In this document: in pieces, positions 1 through 7,803 of the stretch
Layout: each line of letters starts with the position of its first letter
Position numbering within the stretch: position 1 is the first letter of the stretch
NCBI GenBank assembly: GCA_963700105.1
Contig: CAVOWL010000004.1
Coordinates: 682,001-746,000, forward strand
DNA length: 64,000 nt
Direction: 5' to 3'
Source of the DNA: CAVUWL01 sp963700105
GTDB taxonomy: Bacteria; Actinomycetota; Thermoleophilia; Solirubrobacterales; 70-9
Notes under the pieces: generated by a model
What the model was told of the DNA's origin: nothing
Seen by the model: only the letters and a program-made list of their open reading frames with translations
Database searches by the model: none
Made by a program: the position numbers and the translations under genes

Positions 1-450
1 CACCATGGCTTCGTCTGCGCCAACGCCGGCATCGATGCCTCCAACCTTCCCGAGCCCGACACCGTCTGCCTCTTGCCCGAGGACCCAGACGCCTCGGCAC
101 GGGCGATCCGGGCTGAAATCGCCGCCGCGGTGGGCGTCTCGCCGGCGGTGATCGTCTCTGACAGCTTCGGCCGCGCCTGGCGCGTTGGCCAAGCCGAGGT
201 GGCGATCGGCTGCGCGGGGATCTCTCCCCTCGATGACTGGCGCGGGCGCCCCGACGCTTTTGGCGTCGAGCTGGAGGCGACCCTGATCGCGGTCGCCGAT
301 CAGGCTGCCGGCGCCGCCGATCTGATCCGCGGCAAGGCAAGCGGGGTCCCCGCCGCGCTACTGCGCGGCCTTCACCGCTTCATCGGCCCCGAGGATGGAC
401 CGGGAGCGATCGCGCTGCGCCGCCCCCACGAGCAAGACCTCTTTCGTTAG
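1..450 (+). CDS. cofE: Coenzyme F420-0:L-glutamate ligase (CofE/FbiB N-terminal type), 5' end cut by the window
   Basis: This is the C-terminal 149 codons of a gene whose start lies outside the window. The frame is open from base 1 and ends at TAG 448-450. The first residues read HGFVCANAGID, the conserved block of gamma-glutamyl ligases of the CofE family, followed by the SDSFGRAWR block that lines the active site. The enzyme adds L-glutamates to F420-0 with GTP in the cytoplasm. In many actinobacteria this domain is fused to an FMN domain (FbiB). Here the protein stops shortly after the ligase domain, so it is the stand-alone CofE form. The stop overlaps the converging dehydrogenase gene by 4 bp. 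fbiC, needed for the F420 chromophore, lies 1 kb away, which supports the assignment. Confidence 0.9.
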   Translation, partial: HHGFVCANAGIDASNLPEPDTVCLLPEDPDASARAIRAEIAAAVGVSPAVIVSDSFGRAWRVGQAEVAIGCAGISPLDDWRGRPDAFGVELEATLIAVADQAAGAADLIRGKASGVPAALLRGLHRFIGPEDGPGAIALRRPHEQDLFR

Positions 451-1448
451 GCGCCGAGCCGACCGCTGACGTCGAGCACCGCGGCTCCCTGCAGGGCGCC
501 GCTGCGGATGTCCGCGAGCGCCTGCTGCGCGGCGCTCAGCGGGTAGATCTCGATCTCGGTTCGAACCGGAACCCGCGGCGCCAACTCGAGAAACTCCTCG
601 CCGTCGGTGCGGGTTAGGTTTGCAACCGAGCCGAGCTGGCGCTCGCCCCAGAGAATGTCGTAGTCAAAGGCGGGGATCTCGCTCATGTGGATCCCGGCGC
701 TGATCACCCGCGCGCCCTTGGCGGAGGCCCGAAGCGCGGCTGGCATCAGCGCCCCAACCGGGGCAAAGACGATCGCTCCGTCCAGCGGCTCGGGTGGAGA
801 ATCATCAGAGGATCCCGCCCACTCGGCCCCCAGGCGACGGGCAAAGGCCTGCGTCTGGGTATCGCCGCCACGGGTGAAGGCGAAAACGCGTCGGCCCTGA
901 AAAACAGCAACCTGGCAGAGGATGTGGGCGGCGGCGCCAAAGCCGTAGAAGCCGATTCGCTCCGCCTCACCGACCAACCGCAGCGCCCGGTAGCCGATCA
1001 GCCCGGCGCAAAGAAGCGGCGCTGCCTGATCATCTGAGAACCCGGCTGGGATCGCAAAGCAGAAGCGTTGATCGGCCACCGCCAGCTCGGCGTAGCCGCC
1101 GTCGATGTCATAGCCCGTGAAGCGGGCCCGATCGCAGAGGTTCTCGCGCCCGCTGGTGCAGTAGCGACAGACCCCGCAGGTCCAGCCCAGCCAGGGCACG
1201 CCGACCCGATCGCCCACGCCAAAGCGCCCCGCCCCCTCTCCCAGCGCCGAGATCGTGCCGACGATCTGGTGGCCGAGAATCAGCGGCAGCTTCGGCTCGC
1301 GCAGCTCGGAATCAAAGATGTGTAGGTCGGTGCGACAGACGCCGCAGGCGCCAACCTCGATCAGAACCTGGCCGGGGCCCGGCTGCGGATCGGGGCGATC
1401 GAGCAGCGCCAGCGGCTCGCCCTGCTTTTGAAGGACCATCGCGCGCAT
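447..1448 (-). CDS. Zinc-dependent alcohol dehydrogenase family protein
   Basis: A 333-residue medium-chain dehydrogenase/reductase. The GroES-like N-terminal half has the catalytic-zinc cysteine in GVCRTD (C38) and the GH pair at 59-60. The structural-zinc loop CGVCRYC..C follows at about residues 91-105. A Rossmann half begins near residue 165 (GFYGFGAAAH). After GH the usual Glu is Gln (LGHQ), as seen in one branch of bacterial zinc ADHs. It probably oxidises alcohols or reduces aldehydes with NAD(P), but the substrate cannot be read from sequence. ATG 1446-1448 is taken as start; a second ATG three codons later is possible. It converges on cofE with a 4-bp overlap and lies downstream of fbiC on the same strand with a 54-bp gap. 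Confidence 0.85.
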   Translation of the reverse strand: MRAMVLQKQGEPLALLDRPDPQPGPGQVLIEVGACGVCRTDLHIFDSELREPKLPLILGHQIVGTISALGEGAGRFGVGDRVGVPWLGWTCGVCRYCTSGRENLCDRARFTGYDIDGGYAELAVADQRFCFAIPAGFSDDQAAPLLCAGLIGYRALRLVGEAERIGFYGFGAAAHILCQVAVFQGRRVFAFTRGGDTQTQAFARRLGAEWAGSSDDSPPEPLDGAIVFAPVGALMPAALRASAKGARVISAGIHMSEIPAFDYDILWGERQLGSVANLTRTDGEEFLELAPRVPVRTEIEIYPLSAAQQALADIRSGALQGAAVLDVSGRLGA

Positions 1449-1502
1449 CGCCGTATCATCGCGCCCGCGGGCAACGAGGCCTAGCTCGGCGCTGCCTCGG
1501 CG

Positions 1503-3746
1503 CTAATAGGTCTCGAGGATCTCATACAGCGTGCTGCGCTGGGCCGGGCTGCGGCCACCGGCGCGGGCGGCCTCGATCAGCTGGTGGGGCTCGAGTCGCA
1601 CCCCGTGCTGGGAGCCCGCCATCCGCGAGATGTTCTCCTCCATCAGGGTGCCGCCGAGGTCATTTACCCCCCAGCGCAGCGCCTCGGTTGCCGCGCCCAG
1701 GCCCATCTTCACCCAGCTCGCCTGAAGGTTGGGGATCGAGCGGCCCAGGGCGAGGCGGAAGGCCGCGGTGTGCTTGAGGTTCTCGCGCTCGGAGATCTCC
1801 TCGATCCCGTGGGTGCGCCCCAGCATCGTGTTGAAGGGGATGAAGCTGAGCGGCACGAACTCGGTGATCCCACCGGTTCGCTCCTGCAGGGCGCGGATCA
1901 CCGCCATGTGGCGGGCCAGCTCGCGCGGCTCCTCGATGTGGCCGAACATCACGGTCGAGGTGGAGCGCAGCCCGGCGCGATGGGATGCCTCGATGATCTG
2001 CACCCAGCGATCGACCGGGAGCTTGTTCGGTGAGATCCGCTGGCGCACCCCGTCATCGAGCACCTCGGCCGCGGTTCCGGGGGTCGAGCCGAGCCCGCAT
2101 TCGAGCAGGTACTCAAAGACCTCCTCGGGCTCTTTGCCCGAGCGCTCGCACATGTAGTGGACCTCCATCGGGGAGTAGGCGTGAAGGTGCAGCTGGGGCG
2201 CGACCGACTTCGCCAGCCGCAGCCATTTCCCGTACTCCTCAAGCGTCAGGTCGGGGTGGATTCCCCCCTGCATGCAGATCTCGGTGGCGCCGAAGTCAAC
2301 CGCATCCTGGATCCGTGCGGCGAAGTTCTCCTCGCTCACCTCGTAGGCATCGGGGGAGCGCCGGCCCTGCCCGAAGCCGCAAAACGCACAGCCGACCACG
2401 CAGATGTTGGTGAAGTTGATGTTGCGGTTTACGACGAAGGTCACCCTCTCCCCCACCAGCTCGGCGCGCAGCTGATCGGCGGCCTGCCGCATCTCCTCGA
2501 TCACCTCAGCGCGGGTCTCTGAGAAGAGCGCGGTCAGCTCGTCCTCGCTCAGCGCGATCCCATCGCGACCCTTCTCGATCGCCGCCTCAGCCAGGGCGGG
2601 CGCCAGCTGCTCTTCGCGGCGTCGCCCCGAGCCGCGCCGCGGGATGAAGCTCCAGTACTTGAGCTTGATCACGTCGAGCACCCCCTGCTCCATCCACTCT
2701 GAGTCCATGTACTGGGGGTATACGCAGAGCCGCTCGCTGAGCGCGTAGCCCTTGGGTGAAAGCTCCTTTCGAACCTGATGGGGGCTGGGGAATGCCTGCT
2801 CGGGGGAGATGTGATCCCCATTCGCCGAGAGACCACCGAGGTCGGTCGCCCCCGCAGCCACCAGCTCGGCCCAGCTCTCAGAGAGGTTGGGCGGGACCTG
2901 TATCCCGACCCCCGGCAAAAGGCGCGCGCACTCTGAGATCAGTCGCTTGATCTCAGCGAGGGAGACCTCCGAGGCCCAGGCGGGAAGCGCCGCGGCGCCC
3001 TGATCGGGGGCGAACGTCTGGCCATCTGCGCCGACTTGCGCGGGGTCTGCCCGATCGGGGGAGGCCTCGCTCCAGCGGCTGCGGGCGGCCTCCGCGGCGA
3101 TCTCTGCCACCTCGCGTCCGTAGTAGCGAGGATGGGGGACGAAGTTCTGCAGGATCACCTCCTGCAGGTGCCCATATCTCTCCTGCAGGCGCCCGAGCGC
3201 CTCAAGTGAGGCAATCCGCTCCTCCTCGCTCTCGCCGATCCCGACCAGGATCCCGCTCGTGAACGGGATCCGCAGCTCCCCGGCGGCCTCAATCGTCGCC
3301 AGCCGGCGGGCCGGGTGCTTGGTCGGGGAGCCGGCGTGAACGGTCTCCATCAAGCGCTCTGAGACCGACTCCAGCATCAGCCCCTGGGAGGCGGTCACCT
3401 CACGCAGCCGGGCCAGCTCCTCGGGCTCGAGCACGCCGATATTGGTGTGGGGCAAGATGCCGCGCTCAAGCGCCCGCTCGCAGGCCCAGATCACGTAGGA
3501 GGTGAAGTCGGGGTGGCCCCACTCGCTGAGGCGAGCGGCGACCTCGGGGTTTACCTCGGGCCGCTCGCCGGTCAGGATCAGGAGCTCCTTGGCGTTTCGA
3601 CGCTCGGCCTGATCGAGGTGGCGCTCAACCTGATCGGGGGGGTAAATGTGGGCCCGGTGCGTTGCAAACGCGCAGTACTTGCAATAGCACTGGCAGGTGC
3701 GCGAGAGCGAGAGGGTGTAGTTGCGCGAGAAGGTGACGCGACGCAC
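1503..3746 (-). CDS. fbiC: 7,8-didemethyl-8-hydroxy-5-deazariboflavin (FO) synthase, CofG-CofH fusion
   Basis: A 747-residue fused two-module radical-SAM enzyme that makes the F420 chromophore FO from tyrosine and 5-amino-6-ribitylamino-uracil. Two CX3CX2C iron-sulfur motifs are visible: C18/C22/C25 in the N-terminal CofG half, and CVVGCAFC near residue 450 in the CofH half. The fused arrangement is typical of actinobacterial FbiC. The length is a little shorter than the roughly 850 residues of mycobacterial FbiC. GTG at 3744-3746 is chosen because the CX3CX2C motif follows at the usual distance. A TAGCTT hexamer ends 6 nt before it and no Shine-Dalgarno sequence is present, so the mRNA may be leaderless. 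Confidence 0.95.
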   Translation of the reverse strand: MRRVTFSRNYTLSLSRTCQCYCKYCAFATHRAHIYPPDQVERHLDQAERRNAKELLILTGERPEVNPEVAARLSEWGHPDFTSYVIWACERALERGILPHTNIGVLEPEELARLREVTASQGLMLESVSERLMETVHAGSPTKHPARRLATIEAAGELRIPFTSGILVGIGESEEERIASLEALGRLQERYGHLQEVILQNFVPHPRYYGREVAEIAAEAARSRWSEASPDRADPAQVGADGQTFAPDQGAAALPAWASEVSLAEIKRLISECARLLPGVGIQVPPNLSESWAELVAAGATDLGGLSANGDHISPEQAFPSPHQVRKELSPKGYALSERLCVYPQYMDSEWMEQGVLDVIKLKYWSFIPRRGSGRRREEQLAPALAEAAIEKGRDGIALSEDELTALFSETRAEVIEEMRQAADQLRAELVGERVTFVVNRNINFTNICVVGCAFCGFGQGRRSPDAYEVSEENFAARIQDAVDFGATEICMQGGIHPDLTLEEYGKWLRLAKSVAPQLHLHAYSPMEVHYMCERSGKEPEEVFEYLLECGLGSTPGTAAEVLDDGVRQRISPNKLPVDRWVQIIEASHRAGLRSTSTVMFGHIEEPRELARHMAVIRALQERTGGITEFVPLSFIPFNTMLGRTHGIEEISERENLKHTAAFRLALGRSIPNLQASWVKMGLGAATEALRWGVNDLGGTLMEENISRMAGSQHGVRLEPHQLIEAARAGGRSPAQRSTLYEILETY

Positions 3747-3752
3747 GCGACC

Positions 3753-3758
3753 AAGCTA
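3753..3758 (-). promoter_or_regulatory. Putative -10 (TAGCTT) of fbiC, leaderless type
   Basis: TAGCTT on the minus strand is separated by 6 nt from the GTG start of fbiC. There is no purine-rich ribosome site in between. The pattern matches the TANNNT element of leaderless actinobacterial transcripts and recurs at other genes in this window. Confidence 0.45.
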
Positions 3759-3804
3759 GCGCAACCGCCGGGCCGGCCGGGCCCGGCGGCTCAGGAGCGC
3801 CCGC

Positions 3805-4581
3805 TCAGTCGCTCGGCTGCGGCTTGGGCGCCGGCGGCTGCGGTTTTTTGCTCGGCGCCGCGACCCGGTCGGGTGACTCGGTCGGCGCCAGGCCGCCCGG
3901 CTCAAGGACGAACTTAAAGACCGCCGCGGCAAGCAGCGAACCGACGATCGGTCCGACCAGGTAGGGCCAGACGCCGCCCCACGAGTTGCCGACCAGCGCC
4001 GGGCCGAACCAGCGCGCCGGGTTAAAGGAGCCACCGTCCATCGGCCCACCGACCATCACGATGAATCCGAGGGTGGTGCCAATTGCCAGCGGTGCCCAGT
4101 CCTTCGTGCTCCGTTTCGAGTAGACGGAGACCAAGACCACCAGCACCAGGCAGAAGGTGCCGACCGCCTCGACCACCGAGCCGGCGAAGTTGCCGCTCAA
4201 CAGACCGGTAACCCCGACCGCGCCGTAGTGGCTGGCCCGTCCCTCATCTTCGAGCAGCCCCTTGGTCAAAAGCGCTCCCAAGACACCGCCCGAGAGCTGG
4301 GCGAGGCCGTAGATCGCCGCGTCGATTGGGCTGATCCGCTTCAAGACCGCGGCGGCAAGCGTCACGGCCGGGTTGAAGTGCCCACCGCTGACCACGCCGA
4401 ACATGACGATCAGGCCAAACAGCAAGAAGGCGTGGACGAGGCCAACGACAGCGAAGTCGGAGCCAAACTGCGCCTGATTCCCGGTGGCGACGAACAGCAC
4501 AACGACGCTGGTGATGAAGAAGACCAGCAAGAAGGTGCCGATCAACTCCGCAAGATATGCCGCGAGTCCTCGTTCCTGCAC
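3805..4581 (-). CDS. Aquaporin / MIP-family channel
   Basis: A 258-residue six-helix channel of the major intrinsic protein family for water or small neutral solutes across the inner membrane. Both pore half-helix motifs are present: HFNPAVT near residue 67 and SFNPAR near residue 186. The C-terminal tail is Pro/Lys-rich. The frame is open further upstream, but GTG 4579-4581 is preferred. An AGGAGG-like site lies just before it, and translation then begins directly ahead of helix 1 (AAYLAELIGTFLL). It follows the substrate-binding lipoprotein gene on the same strand after 41 bp, so the two may be co-transcribed. Water versus glycerol selectivity cannot be settled by eye. Confidence 0.85.
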   Translation of the reverse strand: MQERGLAAYLAELIGTFLLVFFITSVVVLFVATGNQAQFGSDFAVVGLVHAFLLFGLIVMFGVVSGGHFNPAVTLAAAVLKRISPIDAAIYGLAQLSGGVLGALLTKGLLEDEGRASHYGAVGVTGLLSGNFAGSVVEAVGTFCLVLVVLVSVYSKRSTKDWAPLAIGTTLGFIVMVGGPMDGGSFNPARWFGPALVGNSWGGVWPYLVGPIVGSLLAAAVFKFVLEPGGLAPTESPDRVAAPSKKPQPPAPKPQPSD

Positions 4582-4622
4582 TTCTCTCCTCCTAGATCCT
4601 CGGATCGGTTGCGGGCGGCAGT

Positions 4623-5585
4623 CTATCCCCCTGGCGCATGGAAAAGGCTCCTGACCGCAAGCTTCTTCTTCAGAAGGCCATGTTCGAGGTCCCAATCGGC
4701 CCATTCGCGGAGCACCGAATAGTTGAAGGGAGCCGGCGTGAGGATCGGCAAAAGGGCCTGAAGCTGGGCGCGCTGCTGCGCCGCGTCAAGGCTCGGGACC
4801 TCGCCCAAGAGGTCGCCCAGGGCGCGGGAGGGATGGCGCACCGTGAAGCGATAACCACGCTCGGTGGCGGAGACCATCGCCGCGACCAGCTTCGGATCGT
4901 GGGCAAGGGTCGCGGCGGTGGTGGTCAGGATCAGCTCCGGATAGGGAGGGGCGCCGTAGCGATTGACGCGAAAGACGTGGATCGGAATCCCCTCGCGGCG
5001 CAGGTCGACGCCCTCGGCGTTCCAGAATCCGGTCACCGCGTCGACCCGTTCGGCCGCCAGAGAGGCGACCGCGTTATAGCCGATCGTCACCCGCTTTACC
5101 TTCGCCGGCGCGCCTCCATCGGCGCTCACCTCCGAGTTAACCACGGCTTCATCGGAGGGCAGCCCGCTGACCCCGACAGTGCGCCCGACCAGGTCGCGGG
5201 GGCGGCGCACCGGGCCGTTGGCGCGCGAGATCACCGCGGCCAGCGGGCGCTGCACGATCGCCATCACCCCGACCAGGTCGAGTCCGTCCTCGCGGGCTAT
5301 CCCGAGGTCGTGGATGTCGAGGATCGCGAAGTTGGTCCGCCCCGCCTCCAGGAGCTTCGGGGCGTCGGTCGATTCCCCCGGCACGTGGACGCTGAGGTTG
5401 ATTCCGGCGTCGCGGTAGAAGCCCTGTGAGAGCGCCGCATAGATCCCGGTGTGATCGGCATTGGGTGTGAAGTCGAGGACCAGCGTCGCGCCGGCTGGCG
5501 CGCCCGGTTCAGCGCCGCCGGCGCCGCAGCCGCAAACTGCGGCAAGCAGCGAGGCGGCCGCCAGCAGCGCGGCAAGACCTCTCAT
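4623..5585 (-). CDS. ABC transporter substrate-binding lipoprotein, NMT1/ThiY-like
   Basis: A 320-residue exported binding protein. The N-terminus has a hydrophobic signal and a lipobox ending LLAAVCGCG, so it should be anchored outside the membrane by a lipid on Cys. The mature part begins with LDFTPNADHTGIYAALSQGFY, characteristic of the NMT1/THI5-like family that binds pyrimidine precursors of thiamine or related ligands. No ABC permease or ATPase is adjacent; the neighbour downstream is an aquaporin. It is divergent from the gene at 5621 with a 35-bp gap. TAAGCT lies 9 nt before the ATG. The ligand is inferred only at family level. Confidence 0.75.
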   Translation of the reverse strand: MRGLAALLAAASLLAAVCGCGAGGAEPGAPAGATLVLDFTPNADHTGIYAALSQGFYRDAGINLSVHVPGESTDAPKLLEAGRTNFAILDIHDLGIAREDGLDLVGVMAIVQRPLAAVISRANGPVRRPRDLVGRTVGVSGLPSDEAVVNSEVSADGGAPAKVKRVTIGYNAVASLAAERVDAVTGFWNAEGVDLRREGIPIHVFRVNRYGAPPYPELILTTTAATLAHDPKLVAAMVSATERGYRFTVRHPSRALGDLLGEVPSLDAAQQRAQLQALLPILTPAPFNYSVLREWADWDLEHGLLKKKLAVRSLFHAPGG

Positions 5586-5594
5586 GTCAGCGAC

Positions 5595-5600
5595 AGCTTA
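5595..5600 (-). promoter_or_regulatory. Putative -10 (TAAGCT) of the ThiY-like gene
   Basis: TAAGCT on the minus strand lies 9 nt before ATG 5585. It is the minus-strand half of a very compact divergent promoter pair with 5607-5612. Confidence 0.3.
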
Positions 5601-5606
5601 TGCAGA

Positions 5607-5612
5607 TAGGGT
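5607..5612 (+). promoter_or_regulatory. Putative -10 (TAGGGT), leaderless type
   Basis: TAGGGT is followed by 8 nt and then ATG 5621. No ribosome site lies between, so this element decides the start of the small gene at 5621. Confidence 0.4.
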
Positions 5613-5620
5613 TCTCCTTG

Positions 5621-5983
5621 ATGAGCTTCGCTGAGGACTTTCAGCGGGTCCTTGACTCGATGCCGCCCGATTGGACCGACCTCGAGCTCGACCTGCGAAT
5701 CGATGAGGAGAGCCGCTACATCGACACCGCCGTGATGCTGAGCCAGGTAAATGCCCAGCCCTACTCGCGCTCGGATTGGCATTGGCGCCTGCTGGTCGCC
5801 CACAGCTTCGGACACGCGGCGGCCGCGCCGACCGTGAAGGGCGTGCTCGGCCGCCTCGATGAGGAGGGCGTCAAGGGCGAGCTGGTGCTGCGCGAGGTGC
5901 GCGAGGGGCGCTCTGAGGTCGTGCAGATGTGGGGCCGGCCCGAAAGCGTGCGCGAAGAGTTTCGCCAGCGCCGCGCGATTTAG
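5621..5983 (+). CDS. Conserved hypothetical protein
   Basis: A 120-residue soluble protein without signal peptide or membrane segment, which I do not recognise. It is acidic at the N-terminus (DDLELDLRIDEESRYIDTAV-like region) and ends in an Arg-rich tail (EEFRQRRAI). An in-frame ATG at 5600 exists, but ATG 5621 is preferred because a TAGGGT hexamer lies 8 nt upstream of it. The downstream gene starts with GTG overlapping this stop codon (TAGTG at 5981-5985), which suggests co-translation of the pair. Coding potential is supported by strong third-position GC bias. No function is proposed. Confidence 0.6.
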   Translation: MSFAEDFQRVLDSMPPDWTDLELDLRIDEESRYIDTAVMLSQVNAQPYSRSDWHWRLLVAHSFGHAAAAPTVKGVLGRLDEEGVKGELVLREVREGRSEVVQMWGRPESVREEFRQRRAI

Positions 5984-6303
5984 TGGCCCGCGTCCTCGCC
6001 CTCGTCTCTGATCTGATGCTGGCAAGCCGGGTGCGCGAGAGCCTTGAGGCGGCCGGGCACCGGGTCTCGGTGGAGGCGAGCCTTCCGGCCGATCTCGACT
6101 TCGATGCGATCGTCTGTGACCTCGACGCGGTGAAGGTCGAAGAGGTCGCCGCGGCAGCGCCTCCCAGCCTCGGCTTTTACTCCCACCTCGACACCGAGAG
6201 GAGGGCCAGCGCCGAGGCGGCCGGAATCGATCTGATCATCCCCCGCTCGCGGATGGCCCGCGAACTGCCCCGCTGCCTGGCGGGGCTGCTCGGGGCGAGC
6301 TGA
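5983..6303 (+). CDS. Small receiver-like (degenerate response-regulator fold) protein, hypothetical
   Basis: A 106-residue protein starting at GTG 5983-5985, one base overlapping the previous stop. The order of segments resembles a CheY-type alpha/beta receiver: ARVLALVSDLMLASRVRESLEAAGH, then FDAIVCDLD, then LGFYSHLD, then GIDLIIPRSR and a final helix. A clear phosphoryl-acceptor pocket is not present; D near residue 45 in VCDLD could be the remnant acceptor. It is best described as a pseudo-receiver that may act through protein contacts. The partner is unknown, although tight coupling with the upstream small gene suggests the two work together. Confidence 0.5.
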   Translation: MARVLALVSDLMLASRVRESLEAAGHRVSVEASLPADLDFDAIVCDLDAVKVEEVAAAAPPSLGFYSHLDTERRASAEAAGIDLIIPRSRMARELPRCLAGLLGAS

Positions 6304-6323
6304 GCGACGCTGCCGAGGCCCCG

Positions 6324-6818
6324 CTAGCCGAGGAAGACCTGCTCGAGTAAGAAAACGTTCAGGGCGATGATCAGGGCCGCCACCGTGGCGGCCACAGCGG
6401 TCACCCAGCCGGGGTTGACCAGGGCGCCCATGATGTCGCGCCGCCGCGCGATCAAGACCAGCGGCACCAGCGCGAAGGGGATGCCGAAGGAGAGGACGAC
6501 CTGGCTGCCGATCAGCGCGTTGGTCGGATCGACGCCGAGCGCCAGAATCAAAAGCGCCGGAGCGAGGGTCAGGGCGCGGCGCAAAAAGATCGGGACCTAG
6601 CGCTCGATGAAGCCCTGCATCACGACCTGGCCGGCCATCGTTGTCGCCGGGGTTACCCCGAGGCGCTCGGCGAGCTCCCCGTTGGTCACCGGCCCATCGT
6701 GGCGGCGCGAGAGTAGGTAGATCGCCTTCGCGTAGTCCTCGATTGCATGGGAGGATTTCGACCCGTCTAAATTTGATTTGACACATCTAAAACCGATCCG
6801 CACCGACGGCCGGAGCAA
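6324..6818 (-). pseudogene. Remnant in-frame fusion of a DtxR/MntR-family repressor N-terminus to an Nramp (MntH) C-terminus
   Basis: The frame first encodes a DtxR/MntR-type helix-turn-helix start (AIEDYAKAIYLL, then NGELAERLGVTPAT). It runs directly into Nramp transporter sequence, MAGQVVMQGFIER. After one in-frame TAG at 6597-6599 the same frame continues as VPIFLRRALTLAP and ALGVDPTNALIGSQVVLSFG up to 6324. These blocks are the conserved late helices of MntH (AGQVVMQGF, then the DPT and SQVVLSFG motifs). The repressor lacks its metal-binding and dimer domains, and the transporter lacks its first eight or so helices with the metal site. A single deletion between neighbouring mntR and mntH genes explains the structure, followed by an amber mutation. 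Neither protein can be functional. Confidence 0.8.
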
Positions 6819-6824
6819 GCCTCC

Positions 6825-6830
6825 TAGAAT
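6825..6830 (+). promoter_or_regulatory. Putative -10 (TAGAAT) of ygfZ, leaderless type
   Basis: TAGAAT is followed by 8 nt (CCCCAGAG) and then ATG 6839. The spacing is the same as at 5607 and 7790. Confidence 0.5.
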
Positions 6831-6838
6831 CCCCAGAG

Positions 6839-7792
6839 ATGGCCGATACCGCGACCCTTGAGCTCGATGCCCAGTACCGCCAGCTGCGCGAGGAGTGCGG
6901 CCTGCTTGATCGCCGCGACCGCGGCATCCTGGGGGTCGAGGGCCCCGAGGCGGCCGAGTACCTGCAGGGACAGATCACCAACGACGCCGAGGCGCTCGGC
7001 GTCGGCGAGGGCTGCTACGCGGCGCTGCTTGACCGCAAAGGGCACATGCAGGCCGACCTGCGCCTGCTGCGAGTGGGGGCGGAGGAGTTCCTGATCGACA
7101 CCGAGCCCGAGGGCGCAGCGGCGGCGCTTCGCCACCTGCAGACCTACAAGATCGGGCGCCGGGTCGAGGTCACAGACCTCGGCGCCGAGCGCGCGATCCT
7201 CTCGCTGATCGGGCCACGCAGCGCCGAGCTCGCCGCCTCCTCGCCGCTTCGGCCCTTCGCCGTCGCGGAAGCCTCGATCGCCGCGGTTAGGTGTTGGGCG
7301 GTCGGTACCCGGGAGGGAATCGATCTGATCGCCGCCGCCCCCGACCTCAGCACGCTGCGCGCGGCGCTACTTGGCGGCGGTGCGGTCGCGGTTGAGCTCG
7401 AGGCGGCGGAAGTCCTTCGCCTGGAGGCCGGCTTGCCGCGCTTTGGAGCCGAGATGGGCAACTCCACAATGCCCGCGGAGGCCGGCATCGTCGAGGCCGC
7501 CGTCAGCTTCACCAAGGGCTGCTACATCGGCCAGGAGACCGTCGCACGGCTTCACTACAAGGGGCGCCCCAACCGCACCCTGCGCGGCCTTTGCCTGAGC
7601 GCGCCCGCCCCGACCGGGGAGGCGCTCCGACTCGGCGGCAAGCAGGTGGGAGCCCTCACCAGCGCCTGCGTCTCCCCCGCCCGCGGTCCGATCGGGCTGG
7701 CGATCCTGCGCCGCGAGGCCGAGCCCGGCGCCGAGCTTACCGTAGGTGAAGATGGCGTTACGGCGCGCGTTGTCGACTTGCCGTTCGACTAG
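6839..7792 (+). CDS. ygfZ: Folate-binding protein YgfZ / IbaG-type iron-sulfur cluster maintenance factor
   Basis: A 317-residue GcvT-like tetrahydrofolate-binding protein. The signature KGCYIGQE is present near residue 226, with the catalytic-type Cys of the YgfZ family. The N-terminal domain (GVEGPEAAEYLQGQITND) and a C-terminal barrel (about 250-317) match the aminomethyltransferase fold. YgfZ proteins support repair or assembly of certain [4Fe-4S] enzymes such as MiaB in the cytoplasm. The start is ATG 6839, preceded by a TAGAAT box. A lipoprotein gene begins 11 bp after the stop. Confidence 0.9.
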   Translation: MADTATLELDAQYRQLREECGLLDRRDRGILGVEGPEAAEYLQGQITNDAEALGVGEGCYAALLDRKGHMQADLRLLRVGAEEFLIDTEPEGAAAALRHLQTYKIGRRVEVTDLGAERAILSLIGPRSAELAASSPLRPFAVAEASIAAVRCWAVGTREGIDLIAAAPDLSTLRAALLGGGAVAVELEAAEVLRLEAGLPRFGAEMGNSTMPAEAGIVEAAVSFTKGCYIGQETVARLHYKGRPNRTLRGLCLSAPAPTGEALRLGGKQVGALTSACVSPARGPIGLAILRREAEPGAELTVGEDGVTARVVDLPFD

Positions 7793-7795
7793 ATT
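7790..7795 (+). promoter_or_regulatory. Putative -10 (TAGATT) overlapping the ygfZ stop codon
   Basis: TAGATT begins with the ygfZ stop codon itself and is followed by 8 nt and ATG 7804. It could give the lipoprotein gene its own leaderless transcript. Confidence 0.35.
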
Positions 7796-7803
7796 CCGCC
7801 CCG

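Noticed and set aside
6771..6792. AT-rich TTTGACACATCTAAA region as a metal-repressor operator
   Set aside because: The two halves do not form a convincing palindrome and the adjoining mntR::mntH gene is itself a remnant.
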